Below the pieces are notes generated by a model. It was not told the DNA's origin and did not search any database. It worked only from the letters and a program-made list of their open reading frames with translations. A stretch of 14,289 nucleotides of DNA from Asterionellopsis glacialis (Eukaryota; Bacillariophyta; Plagiogrammaphyceae; Rhaphoneidales; Asterionellopsidaceae): contig WKLE02002887.1 of NCBI GenBank assembly GCA_014885115.2, positions 6,886 to 21,174 on the forward strand. The letters are read 5' to 3'. The translations under genes and the position numbers were made by a program. Shown here piece after piece: positions 1 through 8,181 of the stretch. Each line of letters opens with the position of its first letter. Position 1 is the stretch's first letter.

Positions 1-3000
1 AAAAGCGAAGAAGAAGTATCCACTTCTCATGTATCTCGAGCAACCTATCCAATTCCACAACCATTAGCACGCTTATTAAAAGCATCCATTTTAAAACAAC
101 CACTTCCATCCTCCAAAGGTCCAGCCACCACCTCCACCAACAATAATCACAACGCCTTGGCAACTCTGCTTCCTACCAAACTTGATTATCAGTTGGAATC
201 CTTAGAAACAGCATTAGGACAATTCGTGACGAATTCATTTGAGGCCATGGATGGTATGTACTTTGCATCCTCCTCCGACGTACGGAATCGATCCAGTTTT
301 GCACATCGATTATGTATCCGCGTATCCACTTGCCCTGAAAATAAAACCTTGACAATCACAGATTTAGGGACAGGTATGACACGTGCAGACTTAATCAATA
401 CCTTGGGTATTGGACAATTATCATCACGTGCTATCCAATCTTCCAACAGATTAAATATTATTCTTCAAACAACATTGAATAATAATAGTAGTAGTACTTT
501 GTCAGGAAATGATGACACTAATAATGATGAGCCTCGTGACGAGAACGTGGAGAACTCAAACGACGACGACGATGAAAAAAGTACGGAAGGTGATACTGAT
601 GAGGAAGAATTTGACGATGATGACGACGACGACGATGAAGAAGTGGAGGAGTATGGTGACGATGAAGGAGATGATGAAGAAGAAAATATTAAAAAAATAG
701 GATGTTCAAAGGGATCACTTCCGATTCCTTGTCGGTCAACAGATATTGGTGGATTTTATTCAGCCCTATGTGCTTTGGGAACAGGAGTCAATGTTGGAAC
801 CAAGGTACGTGTGTGTGTATAGTGTGTTATAGTATGGTATGGTTCATTTATGCTTTAGTTCGTTTTTGTTTGAGTCGCATATCCTAATATTCACTGTTTC
901 CATCTCTAATATAATTTAGTCCAAATATGATGACTACTACGAGTTTGAAGTAGGACAATCCATTACCACCAAGAATGACGAAAAAGATAAGGATACCGAT
1001 AACGATGAAACACACCAACAATTACATAACTTTACACATTTTCGTATCTGTCGTCCCATGTCCGAGGGGACACGTCCTACAGTTGATAATGGATATACCA
1101 AGTTTGAAGATGTACGTGGTGATTCAGGTACAAGAATTACAATCCATTTAAATCAACAGGCTGTAGATGCTGGGTTTCTTCAAGAGGATACACTGAAACC
1201 TATACTGGCCAAAATATTAGAAACAAGTCAATATTCAGTTGCCTTTTCATCAGATAAGGAAGAAGCGCAAACTATAATTGACGCATCCAAACAAGAAGAT
1301 GAAGAAAATGCAAAATCTGTGGAAAGAACAACAACTAATACTACTGCTGCAGGTCATGATGATTCCAATGTTGATGAATCAGGTCATGGAAGTGTAGGAA
1401 GTGGTGGACCATTATCAGGAGATCCAGGATTACGTACATCGGGTACAGCAAAGGAACGTTCGAAATATATACCATTACGATTATCCTTGGGTGAACGTAA
1501 AATGTTACGTTTGGTGGAAGCTGCTATGACATGTTGTGATTATACAACTGATGTTGATAAACCCTTCAAAAGTCAAACAAGACGAACCCATGCTCAACTC
1601 AAAAGGATAGCAGCTGTATTGAGAGGTTTGGTTACTGCATGCGATTATTCTGCTGGACAGGTACGTATAATTTTGTTCTGTTTCAGTTTCCTCCGCAGAC
1701 AGTATTGAATGTACATGGTAACTCACATAACTCACATACTTTTCTATTTCTGGGTATCTCTTGATCTGCCTCTCTTGTAGAAACTATTGGATGATGAAAC
1801 TTATGCAGAATTTGATGTCTTCTTTCGTCAAATGTTTGAAATAGCACGACGTCACAAGATTATGAATCCTGAAAAGATGAGGACTGAGTACGGTAAATTA
1901 ATCTATTTACTTCAAGATGCTGTATCACCATCGGTTCAGCCACATTTAGAATTTTCGGTCAAGGGACGGATTGAATCTGTATATAAATTTTTAGAAGAAC
2001 GCGGTGGATTAGCTGTCTTGGATGATAAACTGATTGAAATTGCTACAGAAGAAATTTTAGCTCTGAAAAAGTCACGTGTCAAGATTAATGCTGAAATCAA
2101 ACGTAAAGAAAAGGCTGTCAAAGCCATCAAGCAAAAGTACCAAACTAACAAGTTGAGTGCTGATGACATTCATCTTTGTTTGTATTCTATATGGTACGTT
2201 CTACATTTGCTTTTTTGTTAGTATCACAAAACAAGTATCATTGGCGCCTTGCCTGTAGTTTGGCAGTAGTGTGTCATCCCTTTACTTTCTTGCAACTGAC
2301 GCGGTTGTATCAATCTTGTGCACTTGTGCTATCATTTCTGCGCAGCGACAATAATTCCTTTTTAAATTCAGATCGGGTTCCAATTGATAAGGTATTGGAT
2401 TACTTGTCAACTCATTTTTCACCAGATACAATTGAGGATGGATATTCTCTTAGTATTGTAAGTGGTGAAGACGGGGCACGATTGTCACACAGTCACGAAA
2501 AGCAATATTATTATGCCTTACAAAGTTTGACGTTATGGAGAGACATTACGGATGATATGTTCCGACTTTGGTGCATGGCAGAAGAAGATTTACTAAGTGA
2601 AACAGTCACCTATTCTCTGCAGGATACAGGTCAGGGTATGCAACGTGTCCAACAATCGCCACGTACCTACAAGGCTATGCAACAAATCTTGGCACGCGTG
2701 CAAAGCAAAGTAAGCCATTGGGTTGGCAGTTCTGTCATCCATATGGGTGACCACAATGTTCCTAATGCACTTAGTTTCATTGATAAGTACACTCAAGTAC
2801 CACGAATCTTGGGACCCATTGTGAGTTGCCTTGAAAACCTGGAACGGATTGTAGAAGAAGATGATGGCATCAAAGATATGGTACAAGGATTTGGTGGGTA
2901 TGAGAAAATTCGCAAGGATATTTTGTATGACTTTTTCAAATCAGCATTTGATGGATCAGGTGCAGATAACTTTTATGATGCCGGAAGTTGCATTGATGGA

Positions 3001-3105
3001 AGATTGACAAGTGCATGGAATTGGTGTTCCCAGCTACCAACCAAAGATTTTTATTTATTCTTCAAGCTGACGGGCTTTACAGGATTCGATGGAGCTTTCA
3101 AGTAA
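1..3105 (+). CDS. HSP90-like ATPase domain fused to DUF2009/UPF0652 protein (5' partial, 4 exons)
   Basis: Exons are 1-804, 920-1660, 1781-2193 and 2346-3105, with introns GTACGT...AG. The frame is open to the left edge, so the true start lies outside; 905 residues are visible. Residues about 60-395 resemble the HSP90 N-terminal ATPase: N78 (Asn37-like), DLGTGM at 121-126 (Asp79 loop), GGFYSA at 250-255 and GTRITIHL at 338-345. An almost purely acidic insert (about 172-229) sits in the lid region. The position of the catalytic HSP90 Glu is Q74. HSP90 middle and C-terminal domains are absent. From about residue 450 to the end it matches DUF2009 (Pfam family also called UPF0652, known in plants and fungi, function unknown): IMNPEKMRTEYGKLIY, WVGSSVIHMGDHNVPNAL (from 778) and SCIDGRLTSAWNW near the end. 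Exon 2 alone carries the end of the ATPase part and the start of DUF2009, so the fusion does not depend on a splice prediction. No targeting signal can be judged. Domain calls are from motif recognition, not a search. Confidence 0.88.
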
Positions 3106-3357
3106 AACATATATAAAAAGAGTTAGATGGTGCAACAGAGAATTTTCATACAGCAGCTATAAGTAACCACGTTCATCGTGTCTCCCCGACTGATTGATTT
3201 TTACCCTACGTGGTACAGGATGCGTAAAATGATAAAATGGATTATTCAATTTGTAGCTACAGTATTTTTAACTTGTTTGTCGGTCCAACACTCTTGTCCC
3301 CCAGAACACACTGATTGGAAATCTGTACAGATTATTTTTCCTGCTTTTCCCCCCTTT

Positions 3358-4452
3358 TCAAGACTTTCCATGCCAATGTTGATCAATCATAACTTTCATA
3401 AAGGGTGGAATAGATCCTGTCATGTGCATAATGGCAAAGACAAACATCCCCATGAATGATCCAGGGAAAAGTATAAGAGATGTGAGTATTTCACTTAGTA
3501 TTCTTGATACTCGATTGGCTGATGATGGGACGTATACTTGAAATAATACCCAACTTTGAATCCTTGATACGAAACGCATTTTCAAACGATACGATACCAA
3601 CACAGTCCATACCAAGTTCAACACAGCTAGTTTTCGTAGAATGTTGGAATTGACTTGCACAGGATGTTGTTGTAAAAAATCTTGATAGCATGGTTTCAAT
3701 CCCAATTCCTGTGCACCCTCTTTTAATATATTCATATACCGTACAGATGGACATGGATCTTGGTAAAGTCGTACATGGGGACGTGCACGTAGGGCTACAG
3801 CTTGTACAGGTGGACGATTGGTATCATAGGGAATCGCTGTCACTACAATTTCTTCATATCCAGGATTTGTAGCGTCGGCCGATACACCCTCTGATCTAGC
3901 AACTTTTTCATAATCTTCTGCACTTAATTTTACTAATGCTCCATGGCATTCATTATGCATGTAGGAATGAAGAGGTTTACTACCAAAGGCATCATTGCTG
4001 CTGCTCTCCTGTTGGAGCGTTGTTGTTGTTCCTTCCGTAGTAGTAGTATCATCATCTCGTCCTGTAGGACTGGTAGGTTCCAATGATCCCATACCAGGCT
4101 CCAGGGGTGGGAAACCTCTCATATTGAAGGCTAATCTATAATTTGGAACAACAGCTGCTTCCATGGATTGTATGTTAATTTTAGTTCCACACACACTTCG
4201 ATTTTCTAATTTGGTACGTGACATGTTCGATCCTAATCCAAAGTAATATATACACCCATTTGTTTCCAATGCTTTTTGGACTAACGAAGGCCGTTCCAAT
4301 GAAGGCAGCGAGGGAGATGCATCACCAGTTTTTGGACGTTTTGTAAATATTGCTTCTGTAAACTTTATGGTATTGCTACTGCTAGAGAAGCAACATATCA
4401 GAAGTAACAAATGTTTTGGAACAAAATGAAATGATAATGACTGTGATTTCAT
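3358..4452 (-). CDS. Gamma-glutamylcyclotransferase-like protein with hydrophobic N- and C-terminal segments
   Basis: Single exon, 364 residues. The first ATG after an in-frame stop is at 4452; a TTG 30 bp upstream is in frame but an unlikely start. The GGCT fold signature is YFGLGSNM (residues 70-77), followed by ECHGALVKLSAEDY (168-181) and SEGV, where E188 aligns with the catalytic Glu of human GGCT. A PSVRYMNILKEGAQELGL segment matches the usual late GGCT helix. The family turns gamma-glutamyl compounds into 5-oxoproline, in glutathione turnover. Odd points: a signal-like hydrophobic start (LLLLICC at 15-21, then FSSSS), a Thr/Ser/Asp/Gly-rich insert (about 119-160), and a C-terminal extension of about 90 residues with two hydrophobic stretches (around VLNLVWTVLV and ILFPGSFMGMFVFAI). 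It is therefore probably membrane-associated in the secretory path or a plastid membrane, unlike the soluble cytosolic enzyme. It converges with the preceding gene, 252 bp apart. Substrate is not known. Confidence 0.8.
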   Translation of the reverse strand: MKSQSLSFHFVPKHLLLLICCFSSSSNTIKFTEAIFTKRPKTGDASPSLPSLERPSLVQKALETNGCIYYFGLGSNMSRTKLENRSVCGTKINIQSMEAAVVPNYRLAFNMRGFPPLEPGMGSLEPTSPTGRDDDTTTTEGTTTTLQQESSSNDAFGSKPLHSYMHNECHGALVKLSAEDYEKVARSEGVSADATNPGYEEIVVTAIPYDTNRPPVQAVALRARPHVRLYQDPCPSVRYMNILKEGAQELGLKPCYQDFLQQHPVQVNSNILRKLAVLNLVWTVLVSYRLKMRFVSRIQSWVLFQVYVPSSANRVSRILSEILTSLILFPGSFMGMFVFAIMHMTGSIPPFMKVMIDQHWHGKS

Positions 4453-4641
4453 TATCTGTTGCTGGAAAATGGTTAACCGCAAAGACGGAAAGTATATTGT
4501 TGTGACAATTGGTATGCAATGTTCTCAGGTTCTGTCGGTTTCAATAACACACAACATCTGGCAGCCTCATTGTTCTTGAGTCCTTGTTCTGCTAGAGATG
4601 ACAAGTCCTTTGCGTGGCTTGACCGGGTCGTGTCAACTGCG

Positions 4642-4648
4642 TGAGTCA
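4642..4648. promoter_or_regulatory. TGAGTCA, possible bZIP site upstream of the GGCT-like gene
   Basis: A perfect TGAGTCA core, the AP-1/GCN4-type bZIP site, lies about 190 bp upstream of the ATG at 4452. A 7-bp match occurs by chance often enough that this is only suggestive. It would fit a stress-linked gene, but nothing in the sequence proves use. Confidence 0.2.
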
Positions 4649-4871
4649 GCCTCAGGGACAGACTCCCAGAATTCACAATACGCACTAATTATGTAGGCTA
4701 GACGCTTTCGATTGAAACGTCACCATTATTTTTCCTTTTTGTAGAAAACTACCTTGCCTTCTACGCAAGCTCAATTTTCTAATTAAAAGGTCGTGGGACA
4801 CGTCCCCTGTGCGCGCTCCCAAAAATCTGTCTAATTTTTTTCTTCACACTAATTTCTAAATATTTATTTTT

Positions 4872-4885
4872 CAACAAATTTGTTG
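4872..4885. repeat. 14-bp perfect palindrome
   Basis: CAACAAATTTGTTG equals its own reverse complement. It lies in AT-rich DNA about 420 bp upstream of the GGCT-like start. Function unknown. Confidence 0.7.
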
Positions 4886-4947
4886 TTTTCCTTCCCAACC
4901 TCCTCGGAAGGATCATCAAATACTTACCCTCTGGTAAGAAAACAGAT

Positions 4948-4961
4948 TAAGAACGTTCTTA
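4948..4961. repeat. 14-bp perfect palindrome
   Basis: TAAGAACGTTCTTA equals its own reverse complement and lies 62 bp after the previous palindrome. The GAACGTTC core could be a dimeric-factor site, but this is only a possibility. Confidence 0.7.
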
Positions 4962-4989
4962 CATGTTACTCATTTATCATATTAGTGAG

Positions 4990-5109
4990 TGAAATGCCCC
5001 ACCAGGTGATCCGAACATGAAGATATATCACCATTTTCACCAAAATTTACTCATTATCACTTTTCTACATAAAATTACTCCAGTAATCGTCTCACAGGGG
5101 GGCATTTCA
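4990..5109. repeat. 120-bp segment bounded by 11-bp perfect inverted repeats (MITE-like)
   Basis: TGAAATGCCCC at 4990-5000 is the exact reverse complement of GGGGCATTTCA at 5099-5109. The interior is AT-rich and non-coding, with a smaller internal inverted repeat (GGTGAT 5005-5010, ATCACC 5027-5032). This layout is that of a short non-autonomous transposon or a large hairpin. No clear target-site duplication was seen at the edges. Confidence 0.5.
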
Positions 5110-5148
5110 GACTATAAAGAGTTATTCTTATAATTACACTAAAAGGTT

Positions 5149-5180
5149 TGACCATTTTTGGTTGGTAGAAAAAATGGTCA
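5149..5180. repeat. Hairpin: 11-bp perfect stem, 10-base loop
   Basis: TGACCATTTTT (5149-5159) pairs with AAAAATGGTCA (5170-5180) around a 10-base loop. It lies 40 bp beyond the 120-bp inverted-repeat segment. A T-rich tail typical of a terminator is not present, and bacterial-style termination would not apply to a nuclear genome. Confidence 0.65.
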
Positions 5181-5229
5181 GGACCATCAGGATAGGACTC
5201 TGGTTCGGCATCAGATTTTATTTTTAAAC

Positions 5230-5376
5230 TGAGAATATAGAGGTATATCATCTAATATTTCAGAGACTTTCAACAAAACTATTGAGTACTAGCTACCATT
5301 AGAAATGAAACATGTAACAATAAATGATCCATAAATAATTGATCAGCTTCACACTTAGTAAACTGAAATATTCTCA
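5230..5376. repeat. Interrupted inverted repeat
   Basis: The right arm CTGAAATATTCTCA (5363-5376) would pair with TGAGAATATTTCAG. On the left this is split into TGAGAATAT (5230-5238) and AATATTTCAG (5254-5263), with 15 bases between them. It looks like one arm that gained an insertion. Origin unknown. Confidence 0.45.
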
Positions 5377-5581
5377 TAATAGGAGAATTCCAATTATTAT
5401 TCCAATTGTTTATTGTTTAAGTAAGTATTTTTTATCATGCCACAAGCAACTATCCATTTAAATTATAACATAACATTAATTAATATACATATAAACAAGA
5501 ATTCTTTGTAACCCCTAAAATCTGAGTTAAAAAAATATGGCCTCAATGGAAAACATGTAGAGCAAAAAGACATGGAATTCT

Positions 5582-5631
5582 ACCAGATTTTGGTATAGAC
5601 CAGCGTGTACTACAAACTTAACCAGATTTTG
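5582..5631. repeat. Direct repeat ACCAGATTTTG, two copies
   Basis: The 11-mer occurs at 5582-5592 and 5621-5631, 39 bp start to start. The meaning is unclear. Confidence 0.4.
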
Positions 5632-5932
5632 ATCATCCAACTACAACTGTAGTCACATCAACCCCATCCGTACTTTGATTGCTAATTTCTTATTCATAAA
5701 AGATACCAAAACACATACAAATTTGACAGATGTTTCCTTATTCATATTACTACAGATTGCTGTCAAAGTTTGATGGGGAAAGTCTGGTTATGTTTGTCGG
5801 GAACTCCAACTTATCCCAGTCATTTACTGATGGCATTAGCTGTTTTCCTAGTCAAAAGGACCGGGAAAAGGGATTATGAAGGATTAGCAGGTACTGTACG
5901 TGGTATTGAACCATGCCATTACTTGGTACCTG

Positions 5933-5950
5933 GTACAGTGTACACTGTAC
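5933..5950. repeat. 18-bp perfect palindrome
   Basis: GTACAGTGTACACTGTAC is fully self-complementary. GTAC-containing words also occur just upstream (GTACTGTAC at about 5891). It lies about 280 bp before the transposase remnant. It may be an element end or a protein-binding site. Confidence 0.65.
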
Positions 5951-6232
5951 AATACATAGCAAATGTATCCAGGCTGCCACAGCAGTACATCTGCTACTGA
6001 TGTGATCCATTTTTTTTGGTTGCAATAGGCCCAAGGGTTTTCATGGAATCATGGTAGGACAACACTGTACATCCTACAGAATCCCGCAGAGAACAGGAAA
6101 AGAAGAAAAGTTCAGTTGGTTGTTGTTTTTCACCATGTAAAAATCACAACATCATTTTTTTCTTCCAACATGGTCTCACACTTGTTCTGTTAACTCGTTC
6201 AGAATAGACAGAACACATTTTTATATTCTGCC

Positions 6233-7264
6233 ATGCCCCCAAGAAGAGTAAAAAAGCCCCCCAATTTGTCCACCAAGGTATCTGCAGATGAATTCACCAT
6301 GCTTGGTGCTTTCATCATGAACAGATTTCCAGGTGGAAACAAGGCAGACTTTGACTCCCGTTGGCAGTCATACTTCTATGCAGAGCCAAAAGTCTGTGCT
6401 CATGTATGGTCATTGCTTCAAGTAGATGAACCATTAGATAAAAGAGCAGAGCCTGTTCATCTTCTTTGGGCTCTGCTCTTACTGAAAACTTAGGAAACAG
6501 AGGGGGTGCTTGCAGGAATTTGTGGTGGTGTGGATGAAGATACTTTTCAAAAAGTGGTCCTGGCACTCTGTAGAAAAGGTCTCATGCCTTGAAGAAGAGG
6601 TGGTAAGCCTTTACAAGTGTACTCTTTTTCAAATTTTCTATTTCAAAATCTTATATTTCTCCTTTCTTTTATACAAACTTCCATTTTCACAGATTGTTTT
6701 TGAAAATCCAAAAATGGATGATGTTGGAAACGATACATTGTTGTCGGTGGATGCAACAGATTGCCACGTCCAAACCATCAACAAACTCTTCTACTCCTAT
6801 AAGTTTAACGCAAGTGCACTTTGATATGAAGTTGGTTTGTGCATAAACACCAGTGGATCTGTGGAATCTTTGGACCTTTACCCCCAGGATTGGCATGATA
6901 TTGAAGTTTTCCAGCTTGGTTTAAAAAATCATTTGGAGGACAGCAAAAGAGTCAAAACTGATGATGGATACATTGGTGAAGACCGAACAAATACAACATG
7001 CCCTAATGGGATCAGGTACAGAGAAGATGAGTGGTGGGAAATGAAAAGGAGTAAAGTGAGGCAAAGAGGAGAAACGGTCAATCACCGTTTAAAATATTTA
7101 AAGTTCTTTCTTCAAAGTTTTGTCACAACATCAGCAAACACAGCATGTGCTTTCAAACTTGTGCTGTGTTTGCTCAGTTGTCTTTTGAAGTTGGAAGTAA
7201 AAATCTTTTTGAAGTGAAAAACTACAATAAAGAATGGACAGATACATCTAGAGCTCCAAGGTAA
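6233..7264 (+). pseudogene. Decayed PIF/Harbinger-like (DDE_Tnp_4) transposase
   Basis: Three frame-linked pieces read together as one transposase. It starts MPPRRVKKPPNL at 6233, is stopped by TAG at 6491-6493, reads on in frame (ETEGVLAGICGGVDEDTFQK), then shifts frame at the A5 run 6549-6553 into KWSWHSVEKVSCLEEEVV. An intron with clean borders (6603-6692, GTAAGC...CAG) follows, then SVDATDCHV (first catalytic Asp). TGA at 6822-6824 replaces a codon before YEVGLCINTSG. Then come WHDIEVF, KTDDGYIGE (second Asp) and ETVNHRLKYL (catalytic Glu). A second frameshift near 7113-7120 leads to NISKHSMCFQTCAVFAQLSF and the end LFEVKNYNKEW. At least two stops and two frameshifts make it inactive. It matches the transposase family common in diatom genomes. 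Terminal inverted repeats and a companion Myb-like gene were not found. Fragment joining is by motif order only. Confidence 0.8.
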
Positions 7265-7810
7265 AGAACATATAACAAAAACTACAAATGAGGATGACAA
7301 GGGTATGTATGTTAGTGTTGCAGGTGTATTGTTGTCAAATGTACATCAGAAGGAGGTACGTGGTTATTGAATTTTCATAATATTGTTTTAGAGAAAGTAA
7401 AATAAAAAAGTAACAGTAATTGAAAAAAAAATTGAATAGAACAGTGAGTACGTACGTGTTTTCGTTTTTTCCCCGTAAAATATGGAAAAGTCCCAGGATG
7501 TGTAGTAGTTGACAACTCCAACTCTACGACCGAGGTATAAATAATTGCTACCCATATTGAAATTACATCTATATCAGTTTGCAGTAGGTTGGTTGTTGTC
7601 TGTTTTAAAAACGTATTTTCTTTGGAAAACCTTGTTATAAATTGCTATCGTGAAAAAAAAATATTTTCTTCCGTGAAAAAAAATGAGTGCAAGTCACACG
7701 TTTGCAATTTTTGGCTGAATAGGGGTAAGGCAAAATTAACTTTCATCCCATTTTTTCAACTTCCGCACTTTCGGTGATCTTCTTAGTAGTACTTACTGTA
7801 CATCAACATG

Positions 7811-7816
7811 TGACGT
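7811..7816 (+). promoter_or_regulatory. TGACGT word, possible bZIP/CRE-type site
   Basis: TGACGT followed by AA, about 370 bp upstream of the metacaspase ATG. In diatoms TGACGT/ACGTCA elements act in CO2/cAMP-responsive promoters of carbonic anhydrase genes. A single 6-bp copy here is weak evidence. Confidence 0.15.
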
Positions 7817-7834
7817 AAATTACTGCTGGCGCTC

Positions 7835-7862
7835 AACGGGCGTCCCAACGCAAGCGCCCGTT
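7835..7862. repeat. GC-rich hairpin upstream of the metacaspase
   Basis: AACGGGCG (7835-7842) pairs with CGCCCGTT (7855-7862) around a 12-base loop. A second short pair, CGCT (7830-7833) with AGCG (7867-7870), could extend the stem past a bulge. It stands out in AT-rich surroundings. It could lie in the metacaspase 5' leader or in its promoter. Confidence 0.55.
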
Positions 7863-8181
7863 TTTCAGCGACGAGACCCTTTCCAAAAAAAATCTTCCCT
7901 TCAGACATATTGAGCTATTATTCCATAGTGTGTAGGACTAGGTAAAACCGCGATCTGCGAACCAAAAGCATTAGTATCCGGCATTGCTAGAACCAATCGA
8001 CTTCTCACTCACACTCTGTTCTTTTGTCAAGACAAGCTGGAGCAAGGAAAAAGAGAAGAAGCCTGATAAATATTTATTGAGGATCAGTAAGTTACTGCGA
8101 TAGTTTCATTCGCAAAAAAAGTAAGACCAAGTCACGGCCAAAGAAGAAAACTTCCCAAAAAGAAAATATATTTAAAAAATC

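Larger units (their letters stand above)
4453..6232. other. Intergenic region, AT-rich, dense in inverted repeats, no convincing gene
   Basis: About 1.8 kb between the divergently arranged GGCT-like gene and the transposase remnant. The first 250 bp or so should hold the GGCT-like promoter and 5' UTR. The rest is AT-rich, with stops in all frames apart from one stretch at about 5763-6000 that is open in more than one frame but matches no family I know. It contains several perfect palindromes and inverted repeats, listed separately, which suggests old mobile-element debris. No tRNA or other RNA gene was recognised. Confidence 0.6.
7265..8181. other. Intergenic region upstream of the metacaspase; no gene recognised
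   Basis: About 0.9 kb. The first 100 bp after the transposase stop include a coding-like frame ending near 7369, possibly more of the element. The middle is AT-rich, with A and T runs, and no open frame looks like a protein I know. The last 400 bp are presumably the metacaspase promoter and 5' UTR, including a TGACGT word at 7811 and a GC-rich hairpin at 7835-7862. The A-rich stretch directly before the ATG at 8182 is typical of a leader. Confidence 0.55.

Noticed and set aside
2176..2345. Upstream part of the frame that contains exon 4 (MFVFYMVRSTF...)
   Set aside because: This is intron 3. Splicing 2193 to 2346 gives CLYSICDNNSFLNSDRVPIDK, which matches DUF2009, while the intronic residues do not.
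4473..4685. 70-codon minus-strand frame upstream of the GGCT-like start
   Set aside because: It begins with GTG, is out of frame with the enzyme and shows no domain. It is most likely leader or promoter sequence.
5770..6000. 76-codon plus-strand frame (MMGKVWLCLSGTPTYPS...)
   Set aside because: Other frames are open over the same stretch, it runs through the palindrome at 5933, and the product matches no family I know. Kept only as part of the intergenic note.
7530..7550. TATAAATA-like word
   Set aside because: It lies about 640 bp upstream of the metacaspase ATG in AT-rich DNA, with no gene start near enough to support a promoter call.
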